NCBI GenBank assembly: GCA_964019135.1
Contig: OZ025252.1
Coordinates: 48,582,959 to 48,646,958 of the forward strand
Origin: Arenicola marina
Taxonomy: Eukaryota; Annelida; Polychaeta; Arenicolidae
Reading direction: 5' to 3'
DNA length: 64,000 nucleotides
The position numbers were made by a program, and so were the translations under genes. The notes under the pieces are model-generated. The model did no database searches, was not told the origin of the DNA, and saw only the letters and a program-made list of their open reading frames with translations. Positions 15,001 to 25,900 of this stretch are shown piece after piece. Within the stretch, counting starts at the first letter, position 1. Each line of letters opens with the position of its first letter.

Positions 15001-18000
15001 GTACGTAACCCGGGGTATCTAGGGTAGTAGGCGATGTGTGTACGTCACCCGGGGTCTCTAGGGTAGTAGGCGATGTATGTACGTAACCCGGGGTCCCTAG
15101 GGTAGTAGGCGATGTATGTACGTAACCCGGGGTCCCTAGGGTAGTAGGCGATGTATGTACGTAACCCGGGGTCTCTAGGGTAGTAGGCGATGTATGTACG
15201 TGACCCGGGGTCCCTAGGGTAGTAAGCGATGTATGTACGTAACCCGGGGTTCCTAGGGTAGTAGGCGATGTATGTACTTAACCCGGGATCTCTAGGGTAG
15301 TAGGCGATGTACGTAACCCGGGGTCTCTAGGGTAGTAGGCGATGTGTGTACGTCACCCGGGGTCTCTAGGGTAGTAGGCGATGTATGTACGTAACCCGGG
15401 GTCCCTAGGGTAGTACGCTATGTATGTACGTAACCCGGGGTCCCTAAGGTAGTAGACGATGTATGTACGTAACCCGGGGTCCCTAGGGTAGTAGGCGATG
15501 TATGTACGTAACCCGAGGTTCCTAGGGTTGTAGGCGATGTATGTACGTAACCCGGGGTCCCTAGGGTAGTAGGCGATGTATGTACGTAACCCGGGGTCCC
15601 TAGGGTAGTAGGCGATGTACGTAACCCGGGGTCCCTAGGGTAGTAGGCGATGTATGTACGTAACCCGGGGTTCCTAGGGTAGTAGGCGATGTATGTACGT
15701 AACCCGGGGTCCCTAGGGTAGTAGGCGATGTATGTACGTAACCCGGGGTCTCTAGGGTAGTAGGCGATGTATGTATGTAACCCGGCGTCCCTAGGGTAGT
15801 AGGCGATGTATGTACGTAACCCGGGGTCCCTAGGATAGTAGGCGATGTATGTACGTAACCCGGGGTCCCTAGGGTAGTAGGCGATGTACGTAACCCGGGG
15901 TCCCTGGGGTAGTAGACGATGTACGTAACCCGGGGTCCCTAGGGTAGTAGGCGATGTATGTACGTAACCCGGGGTCTCTAGGGTAGTAGGCGATGTATGT
16001 ATGTAACCCGGCGTCCCTAGGGTAGTAGGCGATGTATGTACGTAACCCGGGGTCCCTAGGATAGTAGGCGATGTATGTACGTAACCCGGGGTCCCTATGG
16101 TAGTAGGCGATGTAAGTAACCCGGGGTCCCAGGGGTAGTAGACGATGTACGTAACCCGGGATCTCTAGGGTAGTAAGCGATGTATGTACGTAACCCGGGG
16201 TCTCTAGGGTAGTAGGCGATGTATGTACGTAACCCGGGGTCCCTAGGGTAGTAGGCGATGTATGTAGGTAACCCGGGGTCTCTAGGGTAGTAGGCGATGT
16301 ATGTACGTAACCCGGGGTCTCTAGGGTAGTAGGCGATGTATGTACGTAACCCGGGGTCCCTTGGGTAGTAGGCGATGTATGTACGTCACCCGGGGTTCCT
16401 AGGGTAGTAGGCGATGTATGTACGTAACTCGGGGTCCCTAGGGTAGTAGGCGATGTATGTACGTAACCCGGGGTCCCTTGGGTAGTAGGCGATGTATGTA
16501 CGTAACCCGGGGTCCCTAGGGTAGTAGGCGATGTATGTACGTGAGCCGGGGTCCCTAGGGTAGTAGGCGATGTATGTACGTAACCCGGGGTCTCTAGGGT
16601 AGTAAGCGATGTATGTACGTAACCCGGGGTCCCTAGGGTAGTAGACGATGTATGTACGTAACCCGGGGTCTCTAGGGTAGTAGGCGATGTACGTAACCCG
16701 GGGTCTCTAGGGTAGTAGGCCATGTATGTACGTAACCCGGGGTCCCTAAGGTAGTAGACGATGTATGTACGTAACCCGGGGTCTCTAGGGTAGTAGGCGA
16801 TGTATGTACGTCACCCGGGGTCTCTAGGGTAGTAGGCGATGTATGTACGTAACCCGGGGTCTCTAGGGTAGTAGGCGATGTATGTACGTAACCCTGGGTC
16901 CCTAGGGTAGTAGGCGATGTACGTAACCCGGGGTCTCTAGGGTAGTAGGCGATGTATGTACGCAACCCGGGGTCCCTAGGGTAGTAGGCGATGTATGTAA
17001 TTAACCCGGGGTCCCTAGGGTAGTAGGCGATGTCTGTACGTAACCCGGGGTCTCTAGGGTAGTAGGCGATGTATGTAACCCGGGGTCCCTATGGTAGTAG
17101 GCGATGTACGTAACCCGGGGTCCCTAGGGTAGTAGGCGATGTATGTACGTAACGAGGGGTCCCTAGGGTAGTAGGCGATGTATGTACGTAACCCGGGTTC
17201 CCTAGGGTAGTAGGCGATGTATGTACGTAACCCGGGGTCCCTAGGGTAGTAGGCGATGTATGTACGTAACCCGGGGTCCCTAGGTTAGTAGGCGATGTAT
17301 GTACGTAACCCGGGGTCTCTAGGGTAGTAGGCGATGTACGTAACCCGGGGTCCCTAGAGTAGTAGGCGATGTATGTACGTAACCCGGGGTCCCTAGGGTA
17401 GTAGGCGATGTATGTACGTAACCCGGGGTCCCTAGGATAGTAGGCGATGTATGTACGTAACCCTGGGTCTCTAGGGTAGTAGGCGATGTATGTACGTAAC
17501 CCGGGGTCCTGAGGGTAGTAGGCGATGTATGTACGTAATCCGGGGTCCCTAGGGTAGTAGGCGATGTATGTAATTAACCCGGGGTCCCTAGGGTAGTAGG
17601 CGATGTATGTACGTAACCCGGGGTCTCTAGGATAGTACGCGATGTATGTAACCCGGGGTCCCTAGGGTAGTAGGCGATGTAAGTAACCCCGGGTCCCTAG
17701 GGTAGTAGGCGATGTATGTACGTAACCCGGGGTCTCTAGGGTAGTAGGCGATGTATGTACGTAACCCGGGGTTCCTAGGGTAGTAGGCGATGTATGTATG
17801 TAAGCCGGGGTCTCTAGGGTAGTAGGCGATGTATGTACGTAACCCGGGGTCTCTAGGATAGTAGGCGATGTGTGTACGTAACCCGGGGTCCCTAGGGTAG
17901 TAGGCGATGTACGTATGTAAGCCGGGGTCTCTAGGGTAGTAGGCGATGTATGTACGTAACCCGGGGTCTCTAGGATAGTAGGCGATGTGTGTACGTAACC

Positions 18001-18782
18001 CGGGGTCCCTAGGGTAGTAGGCGATGTACGTAACCCGGGGTCTCTAGGGTAGTAGGCGATGTATGTACGTAACCCGGGGTTCCTAGGGTAGTAGGCGATG
18101 TATGTATGTAACCCGGGGTCTCTAGGGTAGTAGACGATGTATGTACGTAACCCGGGGTCTCTAGGATAGTAGGCGATGTGTGTACGTAACCCGGGGTCCC
18201 TAGGGTAGTAGGCGATGTACGTAACCCGGGGTCCCTAGGGTAGTAGGCGATGTATGTACTTAACCCGGGATCTCTAGGGTAGTAGGCGATGTACGTAACC
18301 CGGGGTCTCTAGGGTAGTAGGCGATGTGTGTACGTCACCCGGGGTCTCTAGGATAGTAGGCGATGTATGTACGTAACCCGGGGTCCCTAGGGTAGTAGGC
18401 GATGTATGTACGTAACCCGGGGTCCCTAGGGTAGTAGGCGATGTATGTACGTAACCCGGGGTCTCTAGGGTAGTAGGCGATGTATGTACGTGACCCGGGG
18501 TCCCTAGGGTAGTAAGCGATGTATGTACGTAACCCGGGGTTCCTAGGGTAGTAGGCGATGTATGTACGTAACCCGGGGTCCCTAGGATAGTAGGCGATGT
18601 ATGTACGTAACCCGGGGTCCCTAGGGTAGTACGCTATGTATGTACGTAACCCGGGGTCCCTAAGGTAGTAGACGATGTATGTACGTAACCCGGGGTCCCT
18701 AGGGTAGTAGGCGATGTATGTACGTAACCCGAGGTTCCTAGGGTAGTAGGCGATGTATGTACGTAACCCGGGGTCCCCAGGG
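1..18782. repeat. 39-bp minisatellite array, left block
   Basis: Head-to-tail units of 39 bp fill the block from the window edge, roughly 480-490 copies. The unit reads GGGGTCYCTAGGGTAGTAGG, then CGATGTATGTACGTAACCC. A 35-bp class lacks four bases in the GATGTATGTACG part, and a third class has AATTAA in place of ACGTAA. Each unit carries the palindromes CCCGGG and TACGTA, and CCCTAGGG in the CC variant, plus about three CpGs. Because 39 is 13 codons, the minus strand stays open over long stretches (a 13-residue YVHTSPTTLGTPG-like period). Other frames are open too, and many of these frames start at GTG, so I treat them as by-products. Shared rare variants show higher-order duplications with shifts of 1372, 1719 and 4553 bp. 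The array begins before base 1. Confidence 0.98.
18778..18782. repeat. target site duplication, left
   Basis: CAGGG immediately before the 5' LTR, matching 22916-22920. Five bases is typical for Ty3/gypsy integrases. The target was a 39-bp unit of the form GGGGTCCCCAGGGTAG. Confidence 0.88.
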
Positions 18783-19056
18783 TGTCATAGATTTGGATCC
18801 CGATCCAGTGTTAACCATTAGGTAGAACCAAAATGAGCACCGTGCTATGAGTAGTAGTTTGAGCAGTGGCCTATTTTCGGAACTGTACACTCGCGGTCAC
18901 TGTGTGCGACGGGCAGTCGTCACTTGCCAGTCGTCTCTTTACATCGGCACTTGGCAGTCGTGATGTACGAATGTAACAAGGTGAAATAAAACCTCAATGG
19001 AATCTACCTGATATCTCGCTCGTCTCATTGACACGTATCCGGGCCAGGCTACAACA
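18783..19056 (+). repeat. 5' long terminal repeat
   Basis: 274 bp starting TGTCATAG and ending CTACAACA, so it has the TG...CA ends that integrase requires. It carries AATAAA at 18985-18990, a likely polyadenylation signal in the R/U5 part. No clear TATA box is visible. It is repeated without any difference I could see at 22642-22915. Confidence 0.95.
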
Positions 19057-19074
19057 TGGTGGCAGCGGTGGGAT
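19057..19074 (+). other. primer binding site candidate
   Basis: TGGTGGCAGCGG directly follows the 5' LTR. Primer binding sites in this family start with TGG, the complement of the tRNA CCA end. The sequence partly resembles the complement of the initiator tRNA-Met 3' end (TGGTAGCAGAGG). The position is convincing; the identity of the tRNA is not settled. Confidence 0.55.
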
Positions 19075-22000
19075 TGGCAGAATGTTTGTCGCGCGAAGAA
19101 GCGGGGTAATAGTCGCGGTCGTACACAAGTCGACAGTCCAGTCGACAGAAGACGACGTCGTTCAACATCATGGTCGAGAAATAAGACAGATGTAAATTCC
19201 GTAGATGCATCGAACACCAGATCTGTCGAAGATGCCTTCGAAAATTGGTCTTTCGATACTGTCAATGTCAACATTAGCGCAGTTGATCGAACGGATTCAA
19301 GGGATGAAGTTTTCACCAGAATCAACATCCAGCTTCCGGATCGTCCTACTTTACCTTCGGATCTTCGTGTCAAGGTTGACACGGGCGCACAAGGCAACGT
19401 GCTGCCCCTACGTCTATTTCGACGGATGTTTCCAAAATGGCTCGACGGAGAAGGATTTCCCTTGCCAGACATGACTGATCAAAGCCGGAAGACACAGCTT
19501 ACAGCATATAACGGCACCGTGATCAAGAACTATGGAACCATCACGATGAAATGTCAATTTCAGAACACCGTTTGGAACGACTGTGTGTTCCATGTCGCCG
19601 AAGCTCACGGTCCAGCCATCTTAGGATTACCTAGCTGTCGAGATCTTCGCATGTTAACACTTCACTGTGCGCTGGAAATGGAAGCAAACCAAAAGAAGAT
19701 ATCCACGATCGAGGACTTGAAAGCAATCTATCCTGATCAGTTCGACACCATTGGAGAATTCAAAGAAGCTTATCATATCACAACAAATCCACATGTACCA
19801 CCAGTCGTACATGCTGTGAGGAAGTGCCCCATCAAGTTGAAGGACGAGATAGAGAAGGAGCTGACAGAAATGGAGACATTGGGTGTCATTCGCAAGGTTG
19901 TTCAGCCGACTCCGTGGGTTTCCAGTATAACATTTCCACGGAAAGAATCAGGCCAGATCAGAATCTGTTTGGATCCAAAAGATCTCAATAAGGCGATTAT
20001 GCGCACACATCATAAGACGCCGACAGTGGAAGAGATTATACACGAACTAAATGGAGCAACGGTTTTTTCCAAGTTGGACGCAAAGAATGGATACTGGAGT
20101 GTCAAACTTGATGAAGAAAGCCAACTCTTGACCACGTTCAACTCCCCCTTCGGGAGATACTGTTTCACCCGAATGCCTTTTGGACTAATCATGTCACAGG
20201 ATGTGTTCCAACAACGTATGGACATGATATTGGAACAGTGTCGTGGTACAGTAAGCATCGCGGATGATGTCATCGTCTACGGCAGAGATGAGGATGACCA
20301 CCAACAGAACCTATTGAATCTGATGGATATAGCAAGTCGCGAAGGGTTGGTGTTCAATAGCACCAAATGCATCATTGGTGTTCCGCAGATTAAGTTCTTC
20401 GGCACAATCTACGACTGCAATGGAGCTCATCCGGATCCAGCCAAGGTGAAGGCCATCCATGACCTTCCAGCTCCAAGTAGCGCTAAGGAGTTACAGCATT
20501 TTATGGGACTTGTGAACTATCTCAGCCCATACATACCCCATCATTCTCAGCGATCAGCTAACCTGAGAGAACTCCTGAAGAAAGACATCGATTTCAACTG
20601 GACTCCGAGCCACGATGCAGATTTCGCAAGCCTAAAACAGAGTATAGTAGACGACACAACACTGCGATATTTCGACCCCTCGAAACGCATCGTTGTTCAA
20701 GTGGATGCGAGCCAGCAGGGACTCGCCGCAGTGCTACTGCAAGAGGGCCGACCCGTCATTTACGCATCAAAGGCTTTGACAGAAGCCGAAAAGCGATATG
20801 CCAATATCGAGCGGGAACTTTTGGCCGTTGTGTACGCGTGTGAGCGTTTTCATACATTCTTGTATGGCATGGATTTCACGGTGGAGAGCGACCATCGTCC
20901 ACTCAGTATGATACACGGGAAGAATCTCACAGCAGCTCCTCCGAGACTGCAACGAATGTTGTTACGACTACAGGGATACAACCTCACACTGTCATACCGC
21001 CCTGGTAACGAAATGATTTTACCTGATGCATTATCACGTCTTCCCGGGGTAGACCGTCATCAGATCCAACTGGACATACGTGTCGACTTGGTCCAGTTCA
21101 GTCATAACAAGATCGAGGAACTTCAGCGCGAAACCGCCAAGGATCACATCCTATGTGGGTTATGTGACATCATCATTGCTGGATGGCCGGAACGGATGAA
21201 AGAATTATCGTCCTCATTGCGACCATACTGGTCAATACGAGACCAGCTGAGCATCGAGGATGGCATGGTGATGATGGGGGACAGAGTTGTGATACCAGAA
21301 TCCCTACGATCCGATGTTCTTCGACGATTACACGAAGGACACTTGGGCGAGACGAAAACCAGGCTACGAGCAAAGACTTGTGTTTATTGGCCTTGCATCA
21401 ATAAGGACATTGTGAACGTTGTGTCCAGGTGTGGAGTGTGCCAAGAACTCCAGCCACGACAAAAAAGGGAACCCCTCTTGTCACATGAAATCCCTACCCG
21501 TCCATGGCAGGTCGTCGGTACAGACTTGTTCCACTGGAATGGATCTGAATATTTACTGATAGTGGACTATTTCAGCAAGTTTCCCTTTGTACGCAGAATT
21601 TCGGGATCCGCCACAAGCAGTCAAATAGTCAAGCTCTCGAAACAGATCTTCTCTGAACATGGGGTCCCCGAAAAGATAATCTCAGATAATGGACCACAGT
21701 TCGCTGGTGCACCATATGAACAATTCGCAAAAGAATGGATGATTGACCACGTTACTAGCTCACCCGGGTATGCGCAGTCAAACGGAATGGCGGAACGAGC
21801 TGTTCGTTCAGTCAAACGTTCCTTAGAGAAGAGCTACAGATCTCGAGATGATCCATACCTAGGTTTGCTGTGTCTACGTTCAACACCAGTCGACGACACC
21901 ATCCCATCCCCAGCGGAACTCCTACTGGGACGGCGAATCCGAACCAACTTGCCCGTGAGGATTCGCGCTTCGTTTCAGGACGACGTGAGACAACGCATGG

Positions 22001-22449
22001 TTCAACGCCAAGCAGTTCAGAAAGCGAAATATGATGAACATGCGCAACCCTTGACAACCCTTCTTTCTGGTCAGAAAGTCCGTCTGCAGGACCCATCCGG
22101 AGGCTGGGTCCCAGCACGTGTCGTTGGAAACTCCGACGAACCCAGATCGTACGTCGTTGAGACCCCCAACGGAGGTCGATATCGTCGCAACCGTCGTCAC
22201 CTTTTGGATATTCCCAACACAGACGACGCCTTACCAATACAAGCTGCAGAACAAGCGTTGAAACCTACGTCAGTCACCGACATCCCATCTACATCGTCAA
22301 CAACAGAGACACCACCAGTCAGCCCCAGGAAGACTGTCACGTTCAAGCTACCTGAGACGTCTGACAGTACGGAGACACCGACCTACCAAACTCGCTCTGG
22401 TCGAGTTGTGCGCCCAACCAACCGTTATGGACATAATATATCCAAGTGA
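19075..22449 (+). CDS. pol: Ty3/gypsy pol polyprotein region
   Basis: One open frame of 1124 codons encodes the enzymes that copy and insert the element. Counting from 19075, the protease DTGAQ is at about 102-106 with its ILG partner motif near 182. Reverse transcriptase follows at about 233-410 (LDPKDLNKA, MPFGL, and the IADD active site with aspartates 397-398). RNase H is at about 535-660 (D544, E581, D606). The integrase zinc finger has H753/H756 and C786/C789, and the catalytic triad is D817, D871, E907, with exactly 35 residues between the last two. A basic C-terminal module follows, ending in TRSGRVVRP. The first in-frame ATG is only at 19426, downstream of the protease active site, so translation cannot begin there for a working protease. 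The family normally makes pol by fusion or read-through from gag. A short basic stretch at the start may be a remnant of gag; no complete gag is seen. The frame ends at TGA 22447-22449. Confidence 0.93.
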   Translation, partial: WQNVCRAKKRGNSRGRTQVDSPVDRRRRRSTSWSRNKTDVNSVDASNTRSVEDAFENWSFDTVNVNISAVDRTDSRDEVFTRINIQLPDRPTLPSDLRVKVDTGAQGNVLPLRLFRRMFPKWLDGEGFPLPDMTDQSRKTQLTAYNGTVIKNYGTITMKCQFQNTVWNDCVFHVAEAHGPAILGLPSCRDLRMLTLHCALEMEANQKKISTIEDLKAIYPDQFDTIGEFKEAYHITTNPHVPPVVHAVRKCPIKLKDEIEKELTEMETLGVIRKVVQPTPWVSSITFPRKESGQIRICLDPKDLNKAIMRTHHKTPTVEEIIHELNGATVFSKLDAKNGYWSVKLDEESQLLTTFNSPFGRYCFTRMPFGLIMSQDVFQQRMDMILEQCRGTVSIADDVIVYGRDEDDHQQNLLNLMDIASREGLVFNSTKCIIGVPQIKFFGTIYDCNGAHPDPAKVKAIHDLPAPSSAKELQHFMGLVNYLSPYIPHHSQRSANLRELLKKDIDFNWTPSHDADFASLKQSIVDDTTLRYFDPSKRIVVQVDASQQGLAAVLLQEGRPVIYASKALTEAEKRYANIERELLAVVYACERFHTFLYGMDFTVESDHRPLSMIHGKNLTAAPPRLQRMLLRLQGYNLTLSYRPGNEMILPDALSRLPGVDRHQIQLDIRVDLVQFSHNKIEELQRETAKDHILCGLCDIIIAGWPERMKELSSSLRPYWSIRDQLSIEDGMVMMGDRVVIPESLRSDVLRRLHEGHLGETKTRLRAKTCVYWPCINKDIVNVVSRCGVCQELQPRQKREPLLSHEIPTRPWQVVGTDLFHWNGSEYLLIVDYFSKFPFVRRISGSATSSQIVKLSKQIFSEHGVPEKIISDNGPQFAGAPYEQFAKEWMIDHVTSSPGYAQSNGMAERAVRSVKRSLEKSYRSRDDPYLGLLCLRSTPVDDTIPSPAELLLGRRIRTNLPVRIRASFQDDVRQRMVQRQAVQKAKYDEHAQPLTTLLSGQKVRLQDPSGGWVPARVVGNSDEPRSYVVETPNGGRYRRNRRHLLDIPNTDDALPIQAAEQALKPTSVTDIPSTSSTTETPPVSPRKTVTFKLPETSDSTETPTYQTRSGRVVRPTNRYGHNISK

Positions 22450-22488
22450 CTCATTGACTCTAATGTTGATATTATTTTGAATATTGGA

Positions 22489-22501
22489 TATATATATATA
22501 G
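22489..22501. repeat. short (TA)n microsatellite
   Basis: A run of alternating T and A in the untranslated stretch between the pol stop and the 3' LTR of the retroelement. It has no evident role. Confidence 0.8.
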
Positions 22502-22630
22502 TTTGCCATTATTGACAGGATATATCATCGAACACAGACTCATACCGCTTAATTTGTGTCATACTCCGAGTCCTGCATTAATGCTAGTTAACTTCAAAGC
22601 TGTTGACTAAAGTGTATAACTTTTTTTTAC

Positions 22631-22641
22631 AAGAAGGGGGA
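22631..22641 (+). other. polypurine tract
   Basis: AAGAAGGGGGA lies directly against the 3' LTR, preceded by a run of Ts. This is the expected position and composition for the plus-strand DNA primer of an LTR retrotransposon. Confidence 0.85.
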
Positions 22642-22915
22642 TGTCATAGATTTGGATCCCGATCCAGTGTTAACCATTAGGTAGAACCAAAATGAGCACC
22701 GTGCTATGAGTAGTAGTTTGAGCAGTGGCCTATTTTCGGAACTGTACACTCGCGGTCACTGTGTGCGACGGGCAGTCGTCACTTGCCAGTCGTCTCTTTA
22801 CATCGGCACTTGGCAGTCGTGATGTACGAATGTAACAAGGTGAAATAAAACCTCAATGGAATCTACCTGATATCTCGCTCGTCTCATTGACACGTATCCG
22901 GGCCAGGCTACAACA
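22642..22915 (+). repeat. 3' long terminal repeat
   Basis: 274 bp, TG...CA, with no difference from the 5' LTR that I could see, shifted by 3859 bp. Because both LTRs are copied from one template at insertion, their identity points to a recent event. Confidence 0.95.
22844..22849 (+). promoter_or_regulatory. polyadenylation signal in 3' LTR
   Basis: AATAAA inside GTGAAATAAAACC. This is the copy that would end the element's transcript. The counterpart in the 5' LTR is at 18985-18990. Confidence 0.6.
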
Positions 22916-22920
22916 CAGGG
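22916..22920. repeat. target site duplication, right
   Basis: CAGGG immediately after the 3' LTR. It then continues as AGGGTAGTAGG into the same minisatellite phase that was broken at the left end, so the array was continuous before insertion. Confidence 0.88.
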
Positions 22921-25900
22921 TAGTAGGCGATGTATGTACGTAACCCGGGGTCCCTAGGGTAGTAGGCGATGTACGTAACCCGGGGTCCCTAGGGTAGTAG
23001 GCGATGTATGTACGTAACCCGGGGTTCCTAGGGTAGTAGGCGATGTATGTACGTAACCCGGGGTCCCTAGGGTAGTAGGCGATGTATGTACGTAACCCGG
23101 GGTCCCTAGGGTAGTAGGCGATGTACGTAACCCGGGGTCCCTAGGGTAGTAGGCGATGTATGTACGTAACGAGGGGTCCCTAGGGTAGTAGGCGATGTAT
23201 GTACGTAACCCGAGGTCCCTAGGGTAGTAGGCGATGTATGTACGTAACCCGGGGTCCCTAGGGTAGTAGGCGATGTATGTACGTAACCCGGGGTCCCTAG
23301 GTTAGTAGGCGATGTATGTACGTAACCCGGGGTCTCTAGGGTAGTAGGCGATGTACGTAACCCGGGGTCCCTAGAGTAGTAGGCGATGTATGTACGTAAC
23401 CCGGGGTCCCTAGGGTAGTAGGCGATGTATGTACGTAACCCGGGGTCCCTAGGATAGTAGGCGATGTATGTACGTAACCCTGGGTCTCTAGGGTAGTAGA
23501 CGATGTATGTACGTAACCCGGGGTCCTGAGGGTAGTAGGCGATGTATGTACGTAATCCGGGGTCCCTAGGGTAGTAGGCGATGTATGTAATTAACCCGGG
23601 GTCCCTAGGGTAGTAGGCGATGTATGTACGTAACCCGGGGTCTCTAGGATAGTACGCGATGTATGTAACCCGGGGTCCCTAGGGTAGTAGGCGATGTAAG
23701 TAACCCGGGGTCCCTAGGGTAGTAGGCGATGTATGTACGTAACCCGGGGTCTCTAGGGTAGTAGGCGATGTATGTACGTAACCCGGGGTTCCTAGGGTAG
23801 TAGGCGATGTATGTATGTAAGCCGGGGTCTCTAGGGTAGTAGGCGATGTATGTACGTAACCCGGGGTCTCTAGGGTAGTAGGCGATGTATGTACGTAACC
23901 CGGGGTCCCTAGGGTAGTAGACGATGTATGTACGTAACCCGGGGTCTCTAGGATAGTAGGCGATGTGTGTACGTAACCCAGGGTCCCTAGGGTAGTAGGC
24001 GATGTACGTAACCCGGGGTCCCTAGGGTAGTAGGCGATGTATGTACTTAACCCGGGATCTCTAGGGTAGTAGGCGATGTACGTAACCCGGGGTCTCTAGG
24101 GTAGTAGGCGATGTGTGTACGTCACCCGGGGTCTCTAGGGTAGTAGGCGATGTATGTACGTAACCCGGGGTCCCTAGGGTAGTAGGCGATGTATGTACGT
24201 AACCCGGGGTCCCTAGGGTAGTAGGCGATGTATGTACGTAACCCGGGGTCTCTAGGGTAGTAGGCGATGTATGTACCTGACCCGGGGTCCCTAGGGTAGT
24301 AAGCGATGTATGTACGTAACCCGGGGTTCCTAGGGTAGTAGGCGATGTATGTACGTAACCCGGGGTCCCTAGGATAGTAGGCGATGTATGTACGTAACCC
24401 GGGGTCCCTAGGGTAGTACGCTATGTATGTACGTAACCCGGGGTCCCTAAGGTAGTAGACGATGTATGTACGTAACCCGGGGTCCCTAGGGTAGTAGGCG
24501 ATGTATGTACGTAACCCGAGGTTCCTAGGGTAGTAGGCGATGTATGTACGTAACCCGGGGTCCCTAGGGTAGTAGGCGATGTATGTACGTAACCAGGGGT
24601 CCCTAGGGTAGTAGGCGATGTACGTAACCCGGGGTCCCTAGGGTAGTAGGCGATGTATGTACGTAACCCGGGGTTCCTAGGGTAGTAGGCGATGTATGTA
24701 CGTAACCCGGGGTCCCTAGGGTAGTAGGCGATGTATGTACGTAACTCGGGGTCTCTAGGGTAGTAGGCGATGTATGTATGTAACCCGGCGTCCCTAGGGT
24801 AGTAGGCGATGTATGTACGTAACCCGGGGTCCCTAGGATAGTAGGCGATGTATGTACGTAACCCGGGGTCCCTAGGGTAGTAGGCGATGTACGTAACCCG
24901 GGGTCCCTGGGGTAGTAGACGATGTACGTAACCCGGGATCTCTAGGGTAGTAAGCGATGTATGTACGTAACCCGGGGTCTCTAGGGTAGTAGGCGATGTA
25001 TGTACGTAACCCGGGGTCCCTAGGGTAGTAGGCGATGTATGTAGGTAACCCGGGGTCTCTAGGGTAGTAGGCGATGTATGTACGTAACCCGGGGTCCCTA
25101 GGGTAGTAGGCGATGTATGTACGTAACCCGGGGTTCCTAGGGTAGTAGGCGATGTATGTACGTAACCCGGGGTCCCTAGGGTAGTAGGCGATGTATGTAC
25201 GTAACCCGGGGTCTCTAGGGTAGTAGGCGATGTATGTATGTAACCCGGCGTCCCTAGGGTAGTAGGCGATGTATGTACGTAACCCGGGGTCCCTAGGATA
25301 GTAGGCGATGTATGTACGTAACCCGGGGTCCCTAGGGTAGTAGGCGATGTAAGTAACCCGGGGTCCCTGGGGTAGTAGACGATGTACGTAACCCGGGATC
25401 TCTAGGGTAGTAAGCGATGTATGTACGTAACCCGGGGTCTCTAGGGTAGTAGGCGATGTATGTACGTAACCCGGGGTCCCTAGGGTAGTAGGCGATGTAT
25501 GTAGGTAACCCGGGGTCTCTAGGGTAGTAGGCGATGTATGTACGTAACCCGGGGTCTCTAGGGTAGTAGGCGATGTATGTACGTAACCCGGGGTCCCTAG
25601 GGTAGTAGGCGATGTATGTACGTCACCCGGGGTTCCTAGGGTAGTAGGCGATGTATGTACGTAACTCGGGGTCCCTAGGGTAGTAGGCGATGTATGTACG
25701 TAACCCGGGGTCCCTTGGGTAGTAGGCGATGTATGTACGTAACCCGGGGTCTCCAGGGTAGTAGGCGATGTATGTACGTAACCCGGGGTTCCTAGGGTAG
25801 TAGGCGATGTATGTACGTAACCCGGGGTTTCTAGGGTAGTAGGCGATGTATGTACGTAACCTGGGGTTCCTAGGGTAGTAGACGATGTGTGTACGTGACC

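Larger units (their letters stand above)
18783..22915 (+). mobile_element. Ty3/gypsy LTR retrotransposon, Mag-like
   Basis: A 4133-bp element inserted in a 39-bp repeat unit. Parts in order: 5' LTR (274 bp, TG...CA), a primer-binding-site candidate, one long pol frame, a purine tract, and a 3' LTR. A 5-bp direct repeat, CAGGG, flanks both ends. The domain order protease-RT-RNase H-integrase is that of Ty3/gypsy (Metaviridae). The IADD form of the RT active site and the TRSGRVVRP tail are features I associate with the Mag-like lineage often annotated in invertebrates as 'K02A2.6-like'. The LTRs look identical over 274 bp, so the insertion is young. No complete gag gene is recognisable, so the copy looks incomplete and probably depends on other copies, although pol itself reads as one uninterrupted frame. 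Confidence 0.95.

Noticed and set aside
19399-19401. Pol translation start at 19399
   Set aside because: The codon is GTG and lies just after the protease DTGAQ motif, which is in the same open frame.
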